A program made the translations under genes and the position numbers. From Candidatus Rifleibacteriota bacterium (GTDB taxonomy: Bacteria > Riflebacteria > Ozemobacteria > Ozemobacterales > Ozemobacteraceae): a stretch of DNA of 46,375 nt. This document shows positions 16,605-23,688 of this stretch, in pieces (position 1 is the stretch's first letter; each line of letters starts with the position of its first letter). The stretch is from the NCBI GenBank assembly GCA_017526725.1, contig JAFXRA010000198.1:1-46375 (forward strand), in the 5' to 3' direction. The notes under the pieces were generated by a model, which saw only the letters and a list, made by a program, of their open reading frames with translations, did not search any database and was not told the origin of the DNA.

Positions 16605-18014
16605 TCAAAATAGAAGACTCATTTCGCCTTCTTTGTCTTCTATGATTTTCCAAACATTTGCATCGCTTGGCAAAGGTTCTTTATAGTCTTCAAAACTTAC
16701 ATAAGGCCCTCTTCCATCGGTTGTTCCCAAATGGAAAGCAGATATTTTCATTCCGTTTTCAAACTTTTCGTAATTTCCGTGAACTTCGCTGTCTGTATTG
16801 TTAAATTCTGAACTAATAATGAAACTCCAGTTATCAGGCTGTTCAGGCGGCAAAACATAATTTGAAAGTTCTACGCCAACAGAATCTTCGTTACGATTAA
16901 GACCTACTATCAACCTGACTTCATATTCTGGAAATTCCCCTTCCTTTTCTGGAAGAGCAATCCAAAGTCTTGTAGCCCCCCCAATTCCAGGCTTAGAGTA
17001 AACGAAAAGCGTATCCTTTGATTCAATCGAAATATTACCAGTTGAACTAGCAGGAATTGTAGTTTCTATAGGAATCAACTGTCTTTTATTTTTAGGACAG
17101 AGAATAATTCTCATATACAAACTGTCTTTTTCTTTATCATAGACATAGGCCTGTCTAAAACTGTAGACTTCTTCCGGAATACCAATAATATCAACGACTC
17201 CGCTGGAAATATATTTATCTAATGCTTTATTAGCAGAAGCACTCAGCTTTTTCGACTGAACCGCTGCCTTAATAATACTTTTTATTCCGTCATCGCGATT
17301 ACCTTGAATTAATGCAAGTCTTCCATAGGTCAAATATTCTTCAGCAGTCGGCTTTCCATTAGTAATTTTTTCTTCTAACTCTTCACTAATCATTGAAAGC
17401 ATATACTCATCATCGCGACCAAGTATTTCTGCATTCATATCAGCTGCTTCTAAGTAATATTTAATCGCAGCGGCTTTTTCTCTTCTAGACCAGTAACGCA
17501 TTGCAAGTTCAAAAGCATTGTCAGCTGTTTTGGAGTTTGCATACAACTTTGCAGCTTCGGTAATTTCAGCATCAGTTGCCTTAGGCCTGAATTTTCTTAC
17601 AGGAGGTATATAGGGCTTAGGTTCTGAATATCGAACTTCAAAATGTCCAACTTCTGGACCCCAGTGCCAGTTTTCATATATTTTATCTATAGGTGTAAGA
17701 TGACCCCATTTTTTATACAGCGCCTGCTTTTTAGCTTCGTTTTCTTCTAATTCAAGAGTATTCTTTATTTTAGACAGATAAAACTTAGCTTCCAAATTGT
17801 TTTTATCCATATCCAATATCATTTGGAAAATGGAACGCGCATCTTCAAATCTTCGGCGCAGGAATAAGTCTTTTCCAGCTTTCATTAAGTTTTCAACACG
17901 AGTTTGAGTTGGAATACGCTTATAGGTCGCAAGATCTGAATATGGTCTTGGACTATAACCGACGAGCAAAAAGCCCATCAAAATTAAGCTGAATAAAAAA
18001 AGTGACTTTTTCAT
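16605..18014 (-). CDS. Exported TPR-like protein
   Basis: This 469-residue protein has a signal peptide whose end (FLLVGYSP) looks like a lipobox with Tyr where Cys would be, so lipidation is not supported. An N-terminal helical repeat (GKDLFLRRRFEDARSIFQMILDMDKNNLEAKFYL) is a good TPR. Further helical repeats follow around residues 145-260. The C-terminal 190 residues look like a beta domain with no recognised family. It is the first gene of a run of exported minus-strand proteins downstream of dctP, though each appears to have its own gap and possible promoter. The role is unknown; an envelope scaffold is plausible. Confidence 0.6.
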   Translation of the reverse strand: MKKSLFLFSLILMGFLLVGYSPRPYSDLATYKRIPTQTRVENLMKAGKDLFLRRRFEDARSIFQMILDMDKNNLEAKFYLSKIKNTLELEENEAKKQALYKKWGHLTPIDKIYENWHWGPEVGHFEVRYSEPKPYIPPVRKFRPKATDAEITEAAKLYANSKTADNAFELAMRYWSRREKAAAIKYYLEAADMNAEILGRDDEYMLSMISEELEEKITNGKPTAEEYLTYGRLALIQGNRDDGIKSIIKAAVQSKKLSASANKALDKYISSGVVDIIGIPEEVYSFRQAYVYDKEKDSLYMRIILCPKNKRQLIPIETTIPASSTGNISIESKDTLFVYSKPGIGGATRLWIALPEKEGEFPEYEVRLIVGLNRNEDSVGVELSNYVLPPEQPDNWSFIISSEFNNTDSEVHGNYEKFENGMKISAFHLGTTDGRGPYVSFEDYKEPLPSDANVWKIIEDKEGEMSLLF

Positions 18015-18075
18015 GATTCACGTATCGACAGAGGATAAAATTTTATTAATTAAAAATTAAAAATCTTTTAAAAAA

Positions 18076-18672
18076 TCAATGTTCAGGCATTATAAGTATA
18101 GAATAGTCTGATACATTCAACTTATATCTGTTTAGATACACAACTGCCAGCAAAACATGCTTCCAAGGCATTTCATTAACTCTCATCATTATACATGTAT
18201 CAAAACCGTTTACTACTCTAATCTGAGTCCCAGAAATGGAACTTAAGAACAAACAAAGCATTGAAAGTTCAACACTTTTAAAATATCCGCTGTATGTAGC
18301 TAATTTGTTGCCGTCTGGAAGCTGTTTTTCCAAAACAGGAAGCTGGGCAAAAAAAGTCGCTAGTTCTCTTTCATTTGCAACATAGATGCAATCTTTATAA
18401 AAACGCCAACCAAATTCCGATTCTTTACAGAAATTATCAAGAATCTCTTTTACTGTATCACCAATAATTTCTTTTCTGGGAACATTTACATCATTGCTTA
18501 TAATCAAAGACCACCTTTGCTTTTCTGTAACATAATAAGCAAAAGTTTTTAAATCCATATAGTGATCTTTAACATGCACTAAATCGTTTATAGAGCGATA
18601 TATTTCACCTGCTTGCAAAAAAGCAGGTAAAATAATAATTAAAGCTAAAGTAATTAATACTTTTCTTAGCAT
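18076..18672 (-). CDS. Exported protein with two STN-like (secretin N-terminal) domains
   Basis: This 198-residue protein has a signal peptide (cleavage near LQAG). Two successive stretches have the pattern of the STN fold, a helix-strand unit found at the N-terminus of secretins and TonB receptors. The first is the LKTFAYYVTEKQRWSLIIS...IIGDTVKEIL region and the second is VELSMLCLFLSSISG...VNEMPWKHVLLAVVYLNRY. No secretin channel domain follows, so it may be a periplasmic adaptor. The start is ATG 18672, with GGAG nine bases upstream; a TTG eight codons earlier is less likely. It lies 30 bases after the stop of the SH3/STI1-like gene, so they are likely co-transcribed. The fold is assigned by eye and is moderate in strength. 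Confidence 0.55.
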   Translation of the reverse strand: MLRKVLITLALIIILPAFLQAGEIYRSINDLVHVKDHYMDLKTFAYYVTEKQRWSLIISNDVNVPRKEIIGDTVKEILDNFCKESEFGWRFYKDCIYVANERELATFFAQLPVLEKQLPDGNKLATYSGYFKSVELSMLCLFLSSISGTQIRVVNGFDTCIMMRVNEMPWKHVLLAVVYLNRYKLNVSDYSILIMPEH

Positions 18673-18702
18673 TTTATCTCGCTCCAACTCCAACAATTCA
18701 AA

Positions 18703-19266
18703 TCAATGATTCATTCCGCCTAACATATCCTGGATGCCGGAACTATTCATCAAGTCATTCATTTTAGGATTATTCATCAGGAACTCATAATCGCCATTCT
18801 GAATTGCTTCCATAACTTCAGGATCATTAAGAACTGACTGCATTTCAGAAGAAGTGCTAAGCTGCATCATATTATTCATGAAGTTTTCATCCATCATCAT
18901 GCTTTGAACCATAGTGTTTGCATTCTGTTGCTGAGTTGCATAGCTGTTTCCAGAATCAGAATTATAGCTTTTCTGATTATTAGAATAATTCTGATAACTC
19001 TGCTTATTATTATTAGCACTGCCGTCTATTATGCCTATATTAGGCTTTTTGGAAGAGTTTCCAGAAGAAATTTCTACGACATTATCAGAATTAACATTTA
19101 TTTCGCCCATAGTATCGGTTTGTATTTTGTATACACCGTCAGACATTCCGACTACTTTTCCATAAATTGTGGTTCCATCATTAAGAGTAATACGGGAACT
19201 ACCTGCAGCAAAGCAAAGCTGAGAAGATAATAAACCAATGAATAATAATGTATATAGTTTTCTCAT
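18703..19266 (-). CDS. Exported SH3/LSM-like protein with a Met/Asn-rich STI1-like tail
   Basis: This 187-residue protein has a signal peptide (cleavage near CFAA). A small beta domain (ITLNDGTTIYGKVVGMSDGVYKI) resembles the SH3/LSM-like domains of envelope proteins. A Ser/Asn/Gln-rich linker and a Met/Asn-rich helical end follow. The end (DPEVMEAIQNGDYEFLMNNP) is reminiscent of the STI1 chaperone-binding motif. AGGAG seven bases before the ATG supports the start. It probably forms an operon with the STN-like gene downstream. The function is unknown. Confidence 0.6.
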   Translation of the reverse strand: MRKLYTLLFIGLLSSQLCFAAGSSRITLNDGTTIYGKVVGMSDGVYKIQTDTMGEINVNSDNVVEISSGNSSKKPNIGIIDGSANNNKQSYQNYSNNQKSYNSDSGNSYATQQQNANTMVQSMMMDENFMNNMMQLSTSSEMQSVLNDPEVMEAIQNGDYEFLMNNPKMNDLMNSSGIQDMLGGMNH

Positions 19267-19360
19267 TTCAACACTCCTAATTCAAACCTAATATAATTAT
19301 ACTGAAAACCAATATAATATGTTAGTCCTAAATATTTAGTTTTATTTAGTTGACTAAATA

Positions 19361-20386
19361 TTATTTAAGTTCCTGTATTTTATTGTAAAGTTCAGAATAA
19401 GCTTTTGTAATTTTGAATACCAGTTCAGAGCATTTGTCTTTCCAAGGAGACATGTCTGGAATTTCAGTAACTTCAACACCTTTTTCTTTTAAAGTTCTCA
19501 AAGCTTTTTCTTCGGCACTTCTGATTGTAACTTTATTTACTCTCTGAATATAATCAGCGGCTCTGACAATTACTCTTTTCTGTTCATCAGACATCTGCTG
19601 CCAAACATTGTCGCTGATTACTATTTCGCTTAAAGCAAGAACATGTGCATCCAATATAAGATAAGGTGCACGGCGATAGAATTCGTTGCTGAGATAATTA
19701 AGAATCGGCTGTTCACCACCGTCTATTATGCCTCTTTCTAAGGCAGTATTAACTTCTGTAAATGGAACTTTTACACTTGAAGCATCAAAAACTTTAATCA
19801 GATCTTCAAAATAATTACCATAAGCAGAGCGAATCTTTAATCCAGAAAGTTCAAAAAGGCTGTTGATTCTCTTTCTTGAGAAGAAATGTCTGTAACCTTC
19901 TTCTATAAAGCACAACCCTCTGAATTTGCTGTTATTTACTGTGATTTCATCTAAAAATTCTTTATATAGTCCAGAACCAATAAACTTCCAATAATGGTCT
20001 CTGTTTTCAAAAACATAGGGGGTAGAAAGCATAGCTGCTTTATTAGCTCCGTATTCCTGTAGATAAGAAACACTAGTTCTTAAAATATCAGGATTATCAT
20101 TCTGATACATGCTGGTAAGCACTTCGTTATCGTTTCCTAAAGCTCCGCCATATTTAATATCTATTAAAACTGTTCCTAAAGACAGTTCTTCAACTCTCTG
20201 TTTAAAAAGCCTTGCAATATAACCAGAATAAGAACTGGCTGGATTTACTTCAGCATATGTTAATTTCAGAATTTTGCAATCTGATGCTTTGGTGCCGTCT
20301 AATCTGCAGAAACCGGTAGAAGAAACAGCAACAAAAGCCAAAACAAAAAACAATGTAATACCCAACAATCTCTTACTTGAGTTCAT
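19361..20386 (-). CDS. dctP: TRAP transporter solute-binding protein, DctP family
   Basis: This 341-residue periplasmic binding protein has a signal peptide. DctP features include the LTYAEVNPASSYSG opening, GGALGNDNEV, the substrate-carboxylate arginine in LSGLKIRS, and VPFTEVNTALERGIIDGGEQP. Family members capture organic acids such as dicarboxylates or sialic acid and pass them to DctQ/DctM membrane subunits. No such subunit is within this window on either side, so it is an orphan here and may share a transporter encoded elsewhere or act as a sensor. A small inverted repeat overlaps its stop codon (19331-19339 with 19354-19362). Upstream lies the hairpin cluster at 20486-20730. Confidence 0.85.
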   Translation of the reverse strand: MNSSKRLLGITLFFVLAFVAVSSTGFCRLDGTKASDCKILKLTYAEVNPASSYSGYIARLFKQRVEELSLGTVLIDIKYGGALGNDNEVLTSMYQNDNPDILRTSVSYLQEYGANKAAMLSTPYVFENRDHYWKFIGSGLYKEFLDEITVNNSKFRGLCFIEEGYRHFFSRKRINSLFELSGLKIRSAYGNYFEDLIKVFDASSVKVPFTEVNTALERGIIDGGEQPILNYLSNEFYRRAPYLILDAHVLALSEIVISDNVWQQMSDEQKRVIVRAADYIQRVNKVTIRSAEEKALRTLKEKGVEVTEIPDMSPWKDKCSELVFKITKAYSELYNKIQELK

Positions 20387-20485
20387 ATCTGTGTACCCTT
20401 TTTCAAGAATTTATTAACTAATTCTAGCACCCCATAAGTCTAATATCAACAATTAAAAAGCCATTTATTAAGGATGAGATAAAAG

Positions 20486-20730
20486 ATAGAACTTTCGTTA
20501 TTCTATTCTCACAGGCTGTGAAACAGCCGTCCCACAGAGGCTTCAGCCTCGTCTCACTTTCCATTTGTCTATTCCTTCAAAAGCGGACAGTTACTTGCTC
20601 AACCTTATTCTCCTCCGCGGTCTCTGTTAATTTGTACCTTCGAATAGACTTTGAGGGAACGAGCCTTGTGCGGAGAATAGAGGTCTCGCGTCTACTGTCC
20701 GCTCACTCACCACGCCAAGTTTCGCTTGGT
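20486..20730 (-). ncRNA. Candidate structured RNA or hairpin-cluster repeat (copy A)
   Basis: This lies in a 470-base gap without a credible gene. Read on the minus strand, the order is as follows. A CCAAG/CTTGG hairpin (20715-20729) comes first. A long-range stem follows (AGCGGACAGT, 20582-20591 with 20694-20703), enclosing a second stem (20606-20618 with 20670-20679, 3-base bulge). Then come hairpins GAGGCT/AGCCTC (20537-20550) and GGCTGT/ACAGCC (20514-20528), and a terminator-like stem plus T tract (20486-20506). GTCTATTC (20567) could also pair with GAATAGAC (20642), crossing the other stems. A related cluster lies at 29810-29888. It could be an RNA, a leader of dctP, or a mobile repeat. 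Confidence 0.45.
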
Positions 20731-20811
20731 TATCCGCTCTGTGTTGGCAATTAGCATAATCTAATTTAGACTTAAAAATTAGTTTTCGGTCAACCTCCGA
20801 CAGAACATTAC

Positions 20812-20855
20812 TTAATAAAAATACTAGTTGTAGCTACAACTAGTATTTTTATTAA
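20812..20855 (-). terminator. 44-base perfect palindrome ending the immunity-like gene
   Basis: The sequence is perfectly self-complementary over 44 bases (22-bp arms, centre TAGCTA). It lies two bases beyond the stop codon at 20857, and its distal arm is T-rich (TTTTT). This is a strong intrinsic terminator. The bases between 20731 and 20811 hold nothing I can identify. Confidence 0.8.
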
Positions 20856-20856
20856 A

Positions 20857-21189
20857 TTATTTACTGCTTTTTATTTCTGCCTGAGCGAACTCAATACTAC
20901 CTTGTATATTGCAGTCTTCATGAACTTTTGGATGATTATTTGCATACCTTATTAGGCAATCTATAAATTTTTGACTCTGTGTTTCTCTTGCAACATCATC
21001 AAAAACTTCACTCATCCAGCAATATTCATTTTCGCTACAATCTGTATCAATATAATTAATAGTTGAAACAATATCTTCAGATAAAACTTTAGTTAGTTCT
21101 TTCCAGCATTTTTCAATGCCGTAATCCCATTCATCATCAGTTTTATCACGTTCAGCAATAATTTCTTTCATTCTATTTATATTTAGCAT
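20857..21189 (-). CDS. Immunity-like protein of a lost toxin
   Basis: This 110-residue acidic soluble helical protein has a perfect ribosome-binding site (AGGAGG six bases before the ATG). Its start codon directly touches the stop codon of an open stretch (21190-21330) that reads like the C-terminus of a polymorphic toxin. Small acidic proteins right after toxin tails are typically immunity proteins; the ending (VFDDVARETQSQKFIDCL) also has that flavour. I cannot name a family. The gene sits at the left edge of the accessory island and is followed by a 44-base palindromic terminator. With its cognate toxin gone, it would be an orphan immunity gene. Confidence 0.55.
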   Translation of the reverse strand: MLNINRMKEIIAERDKTDDEWDYGIEKCWKELTKVLSEDIVSTINYIDTDCSENEYCWMSEVFDDVARETQSQKFIDCLIRYANNHPKVHEDCNIQGSIEFAQAEIKSSK

Positions 21190-21330
21190 TTACTTCCTCC
21201 TTTTAGTAGGTTGATTGCAATCTGGAAAAATAGTTGCTATTTTTCCAAAGGTCCTTTTAACACCAACACGAACACCTTTCCACATTCCCCATACAGTTAC
21301 CCCATCTTTAACATGGCGATTACCTTTTAA
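21190..21330 (-). pseudogene. Remnant of a toxin C-terminus (46 codons)
   Basis: On the minus strand 46 codons read as protein (GNRHVKDGVTVWGMWKGVRV, then KRTFGKIATIFPD and a basic end KRRK), ending in TAA immediately before the ATG of the immunity-like gene. An in-frame stop lies just upstream, and no start codon or ribosome site fits. The Trp/Gly-rich short strands followed by a TIFPD-like ending are what I expect at the end of a nuclease-type polymorphic toxin domain. I infer that the rest of the toxin was deleted. The family is not proven. Confidence 0.5.
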
Positions 21331-21524
21331 TTATGTTTTGGTTATAAAATAAAAGACTAACTCCTCTCTGCTAAATTTTTAATTATCTTCCAATCCTCAT
21401 CTCTAGACACATATATTAGCATAAATCATACTTGTCTTAGAACAATCTATAATATATTTATAGTTTATTTATTAAACCCATTGAAAATATTTTATTTATT
21501 TCAAATATTTATTTAACCAAAAGG

Positions 21525-21577
21525 TTGACAAATTTCTAAAAATCCTTATATCTAAAATAGATTAATATTAAAAGGAG
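21525..21577 (+). promoter_or_regulatory. Promoter and ribosome-binding site of the DUF4417 operon
   Basis: TTGACA at 21525-21530 and TATATC at 21547-21552 are separated by 16 bases. AAGGAG at 21572-21577 is eight bases before the ATG at 21586. The very AT-rich stretch upstream (21331-21524) shows no gene. Confidence 0.5.
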
Positions 21578-21585
21578 TTATCTAA

Positions 21586-22233
21586 ATGAAGAAAATTATA
21601 TTAGATGATGGCTTTCAAGAATACTTAGTAGAAAACACTAATCTAGTTGGCGAACCAGGAATACCAGAAATAATTGATTTCCACAACACAGAAGTTCCAG
21701 TAGATATAGTTCCTTTCGAGAAAATAAACAAAGAAACCAATAAAAGAAAATATGTGCATTTCTATATGCACGATAAAGGTTTCAGACAAATTCTAACAAA
21801 TACAAAACTATATGTAACCAAATTAAAGATGTTCGATGGAGTTATTACTCCTGATCCAACAATAAAAACCTATCGCTCTAAATGCATACAAGAAACTAAT
21901 ACTTACCTTAATAGAGCTGTTGGAGTTTATCTACAAAAACAGGGTATTCCTGTAATACCAAATATTAGATGGGGTGATGAAAAATCTTTTAGTTTCTGTT
22001 TTTTAGGTGTTCCTAAAAACTCTATACTTTCAATTAGTACTCATGGCTGTATTCGTTCCAATGAAGAAAAGGATTATTTCCGCAAAGGCCTAAAAGCAAT
22101 GCTATTTATACTAGAGCCAATAGATGTTCTTGTTCATGGTTATATGCCAGATGAAGTTTTTGGAGATTTTTTAACTCTGACAAGATTTCATCGTTACAAA
22201 AGTCAATTTGAGAAAACTCATCTGAAAAAGTAG
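21586..22233 (+). CDS. DUF4417 domain protein
   Basis: This 215-residue cytoplasmic protein matches the DUF4417 pattern in its C-terminal half. That half includes LNRAVGVYLQKQGIPVIPN, RWGDEKSFSFCFLGVPKNS and ISTHGC, followed by a helix and HGYMPDEVF. DUF4417 genes are often found in phages, plasmids and integrative elements, and their biochemical role is unknown. It has a good promoter and ribosome site, and its stop codon overlaps the ribosome site of the next gene. Context suggests a small mobile cassette with the toxin-like and immunity-like genes behind it. Confidence 0.7.
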   Translation: MKKIILDDGFQEYLVENTNLVGEPGIPEIIDFHNTEVPVDIVPFEKINKETNKRKYVHFYMHDKGFRQILTNTKLYVTKLKMFDGVITPDPTIKTYRSKCIQETNTYLNRAVGVYLQKQGIPVIPNIRWGDEKSFSFCFLGVPKNSILSISTHGCIRSNEEKDYFRKGLKAMLFILEPIDVLVHGYMPDEVFGDFLTLTRFHRYKSQFEKTHLKK

Positions 22234-22242
22234 GTGATTATT

Positions 22243-22596
22243 ATGGGTTTCGGTTATAAAGGTGATACTGGTCATTATCATACACTAGGTGAAAATGCTG
22301 CTTCATTAAAGGAGTCTTACAAATTCAATCCTAATACTGGATACTTTGGAGATAAAGGAGATAGCCCAAGAAGTTCTGTTAGACATATTGAATCAGAAAA
22401 TCCACTAAAAACAGCTAAGGATTTTTACGATAAAGCTTCTTATGGTGGAAAAGAAGAAAAATTAGAAGATGGAAAATTAAAAACTATAATGAAAGATGGT
22501 ACTGTATTAATATTTAGAGAAATCTCAAATTCTGATGGAACACCAGTAGTTCAAATAAATATTCAATCCTCGAATAACAATGGAGGAATAAAATAA
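22243..22596 (+). CDS. Toxin-like small protein (C-terminal domain of MuF/polymorphic-toxin type)
   Basis: The 117-residue product begins Gly-rich and disordered. It then carries a compact domain: TAKDFYDKASYGGKEEKLE, KDGTVLIFREISNSDGTP and VVQINI. This pattern resembles the terminal domain of some phage minor head and polymorphic toxin proteins, which I associate loosely with the BECR nuclease group; no catalytic residues can be assigned. The start is ATG 22243: AGGTG overlaps the stop of the DUF4417 gene and is correctly spaced, whereas the GTG at 22234 is not. The next gene looks like its immunity partner. It may be a stand-alone toxin domain or a transferred fragment. Confidence 0.5.
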   Translation: MGFGYKGDTGHYHTLGENAASLKESYKFNPNTGYFGDKGDSPRSSVRHIESENPLKTAKDFYDKASYGGKEEKLEDGKLKTIMKDGTVLIFREISNSDGTPVVQINIQSSNNNGGIK

Positions 22597-22633
22597 CAAA
22601 AAATACATTTCGTAAAAAAGGAGTCTAAAAAAG

Positions 22634-23197
22634 ATGGAAAAGAATAATTTTCAATTCGATAAAAACATGATAGATATGATTAAATCTATGATTGGGAAAA
22701 ATCTAATCAAATATAGATGTGACCCTTTCATATTCTCAAACTCTGTTCATCTTAATGTAGGAATATACATTGAAGATAAAATTTATTTGCTAAGCAACAA
22801 AGAAGAAGTAATAGACTATTTTGGAGCAAAAGAAGATATAGGTATCCTAAAAATAAAAGAGTGTAAAGATTCTGAAATTAAATCTGGAGTTGTAGGAGTA
22901 AAACAAATTGATAATCCTATTGACACATTAATAAAAGAAATTCATATTGTTCAAGAAAATCAAAAATTATTTCAGAAAAACATTCTTACTTACGATTATT
23001 ATCTAACTCGTGGTCTCATATTCATTCTATCAGATGATAGAGAAATAAGCTTTGAAAAATGGGGACCTTTCGGAGAAGAAATTAAAATTAATTGTGGACA
23101 TAACCTATTAAATAAATTTGATGCTATCGATGATAGTAATCCAGATGGCGATCCAAATGATGTATTTAAAACAACTCGTTCTATTATAAAAATTTAA
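22634..23197 (+). CDS. Hypothetical protein, possible immunity partner
   Basis: This 187-residue soluble, acidic protein has predicted alternating strands and helices. The segment GLIFILSDDREISFEKWGPFGEEIKI resembles beta-rich segments of several immunity proteins, but no family is recognised. It follows the toxin-like gene after 37 bases, with AAGGAG about ten bases before the ATG. It sits in the same short operon, which ends near the hairpin at 23252. An Asn/Asp-rich stretch (DDSNPDGDPND) lies near the end. The immunity role is inferred from order, size and charge only. Confidence 0.45.
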   Translation: MEKNNFQFDKNMIDMIKSMIGKNLIKYRCDPFIFSNSVHLNVGIYIEDKIYLLSNKEEVIDYFGAKEDIGILKIKECKDSEIKSGVVGVKQIDNPIDTLIKEIHIVQENQKLFQKNILTYDYYLTRGLIFILSDDREISFEKWGPFGEEIKINCGHNLLNKFDAIDDSNPDGDPNDVFKTTRSIIKI

Positions 23198-23204
23198 TCA
23201 AAAT

Positions 23205-23235
23205 TTAACAAAATATTTTTACCTTATGGTATAAT
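23205..23235 (+). promoter_or_regulatory. Extended -10 promoter of the XRE/ImmA pair
   Basis: A perfect TATAAT (23230-23235) is preceded by TGG (extended -10), with a TTAACA -35-like element at 23205-23210 (19-base spacer). Transcripts would run through the hairpin at 23252-23281. Confidence 0.5.
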
Positions 23236-23251
23236 AAATATAATAATTTTG

Positions 23252-23286
23252 AAAGTCGTTGACCTTATAGTTAACGACTTTTCTTT
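23252..23286 (+). terminator. 12-bp hairpin with T tract between promoter and XRE gene
   Basis: The stem AAAGTCGTTGAC (23252-23263) pairs with 23270-23281, with one G-U pair and a CTTATA loop, then a T-rich tract. It can terminate the upstream operon. Because it lies after the promoter at 23230, it could also attenuate the XRE gene. Confidence 0.6.
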
Positions 23287-23325
23287 ACACAAAAATACAA
23301 TAAAAACGATTTAGGAGAAACAACA

Positions 23326-23688
23326 ATGCTAACCCCATTAGGGAAATATTTAAGGAAACTGCGAATCGACAAGGGAGAAATACTAAAAGATATGTCTGAT
23401 AAACTCAAAGTCACAGTTTCATTTCTTTCTGCCGTTGAAAATGGCAAAAAGAAAATGCCCTCCGAATGGAACCAAAAAATTTGTGACTTATACAAGTTAG
23501 ATGAAAGCCAAAAAAGAGATTTCTCCGAAGCAATAGCTACATCAGAAGAAAAAATAGAAATGAATCTTAAAGAATTATCTTATGGTAAAAATTTTGCTGT
23601 TGCATTCGCTAGAGAATTGCCTAAAATGAATGAAAAGCAAATAAATAGCATAGCTAAAAAATTCGAGGAGATTCTTTCCAAAAGATGA
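23326..23688 (+). CDS. XRE-family transcriptional regulator
   Basis: This 120-residue protein has an N-terminal helix-turn-helix of Cro/CI type (about 5-60; LRKLRIDKGEILKDMSDKLK, then FLSAVENGKKKMP) and a helical C-terminal tail. Its stop overlaps the start of the ImmA/IrrE gene (ATGA at 23685-23688). XRE plus ImmA/IrrE pairs regulate mobile elements or act as antitoxin and toxin-like partners; the peptidase cleaves the regulator in well-studied cases. The ribosome site AGGAG is ten bases upstream of the ATG. Confidence 0.82.
   Translation: MLTPLGKYLRKLRIDKGEILKDMSDKLKVTVSFLSAVENGKKKMPSEWNQKICDLYKLDESQKRDFSEAIATSEEKIEMNLKELSYGKNFAVAFARELPKMNEKQINSIAKKFEEILSKR

Noticed and set aside
18014..18014. 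TPR protein as a lipoprotein
   Set aside because: The signal ends in LLVGYSP; the residue at the lipobox cysteine position is Tyr and no other cysteine is near.
20486..20730. Hairpin cluster as RNase P RNA, tmRNA, 6S RNA or a group II intron
   Set aside because: None of the conserved cores of these RNAs is visible, and there is no intron-encoded reverse transcriptase nearby.
20518..20754. A 78-codon open frame on the + strand across the hairpin cluster
   Set aside because: It has no ribosome site, odd composition, and spans paired stems of the structured region; similar accidental frames are typical of hairpin-rich repeats.
21357..21422. A 22-codon minus-strand frame (MLIYVSRDEDWKIIKNLAERS) upstream of the toxin remnant
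   Set aside because: It looks protein-like and might be another toxin scrap, but it is too short, not in frame with the remnant and has no further support.
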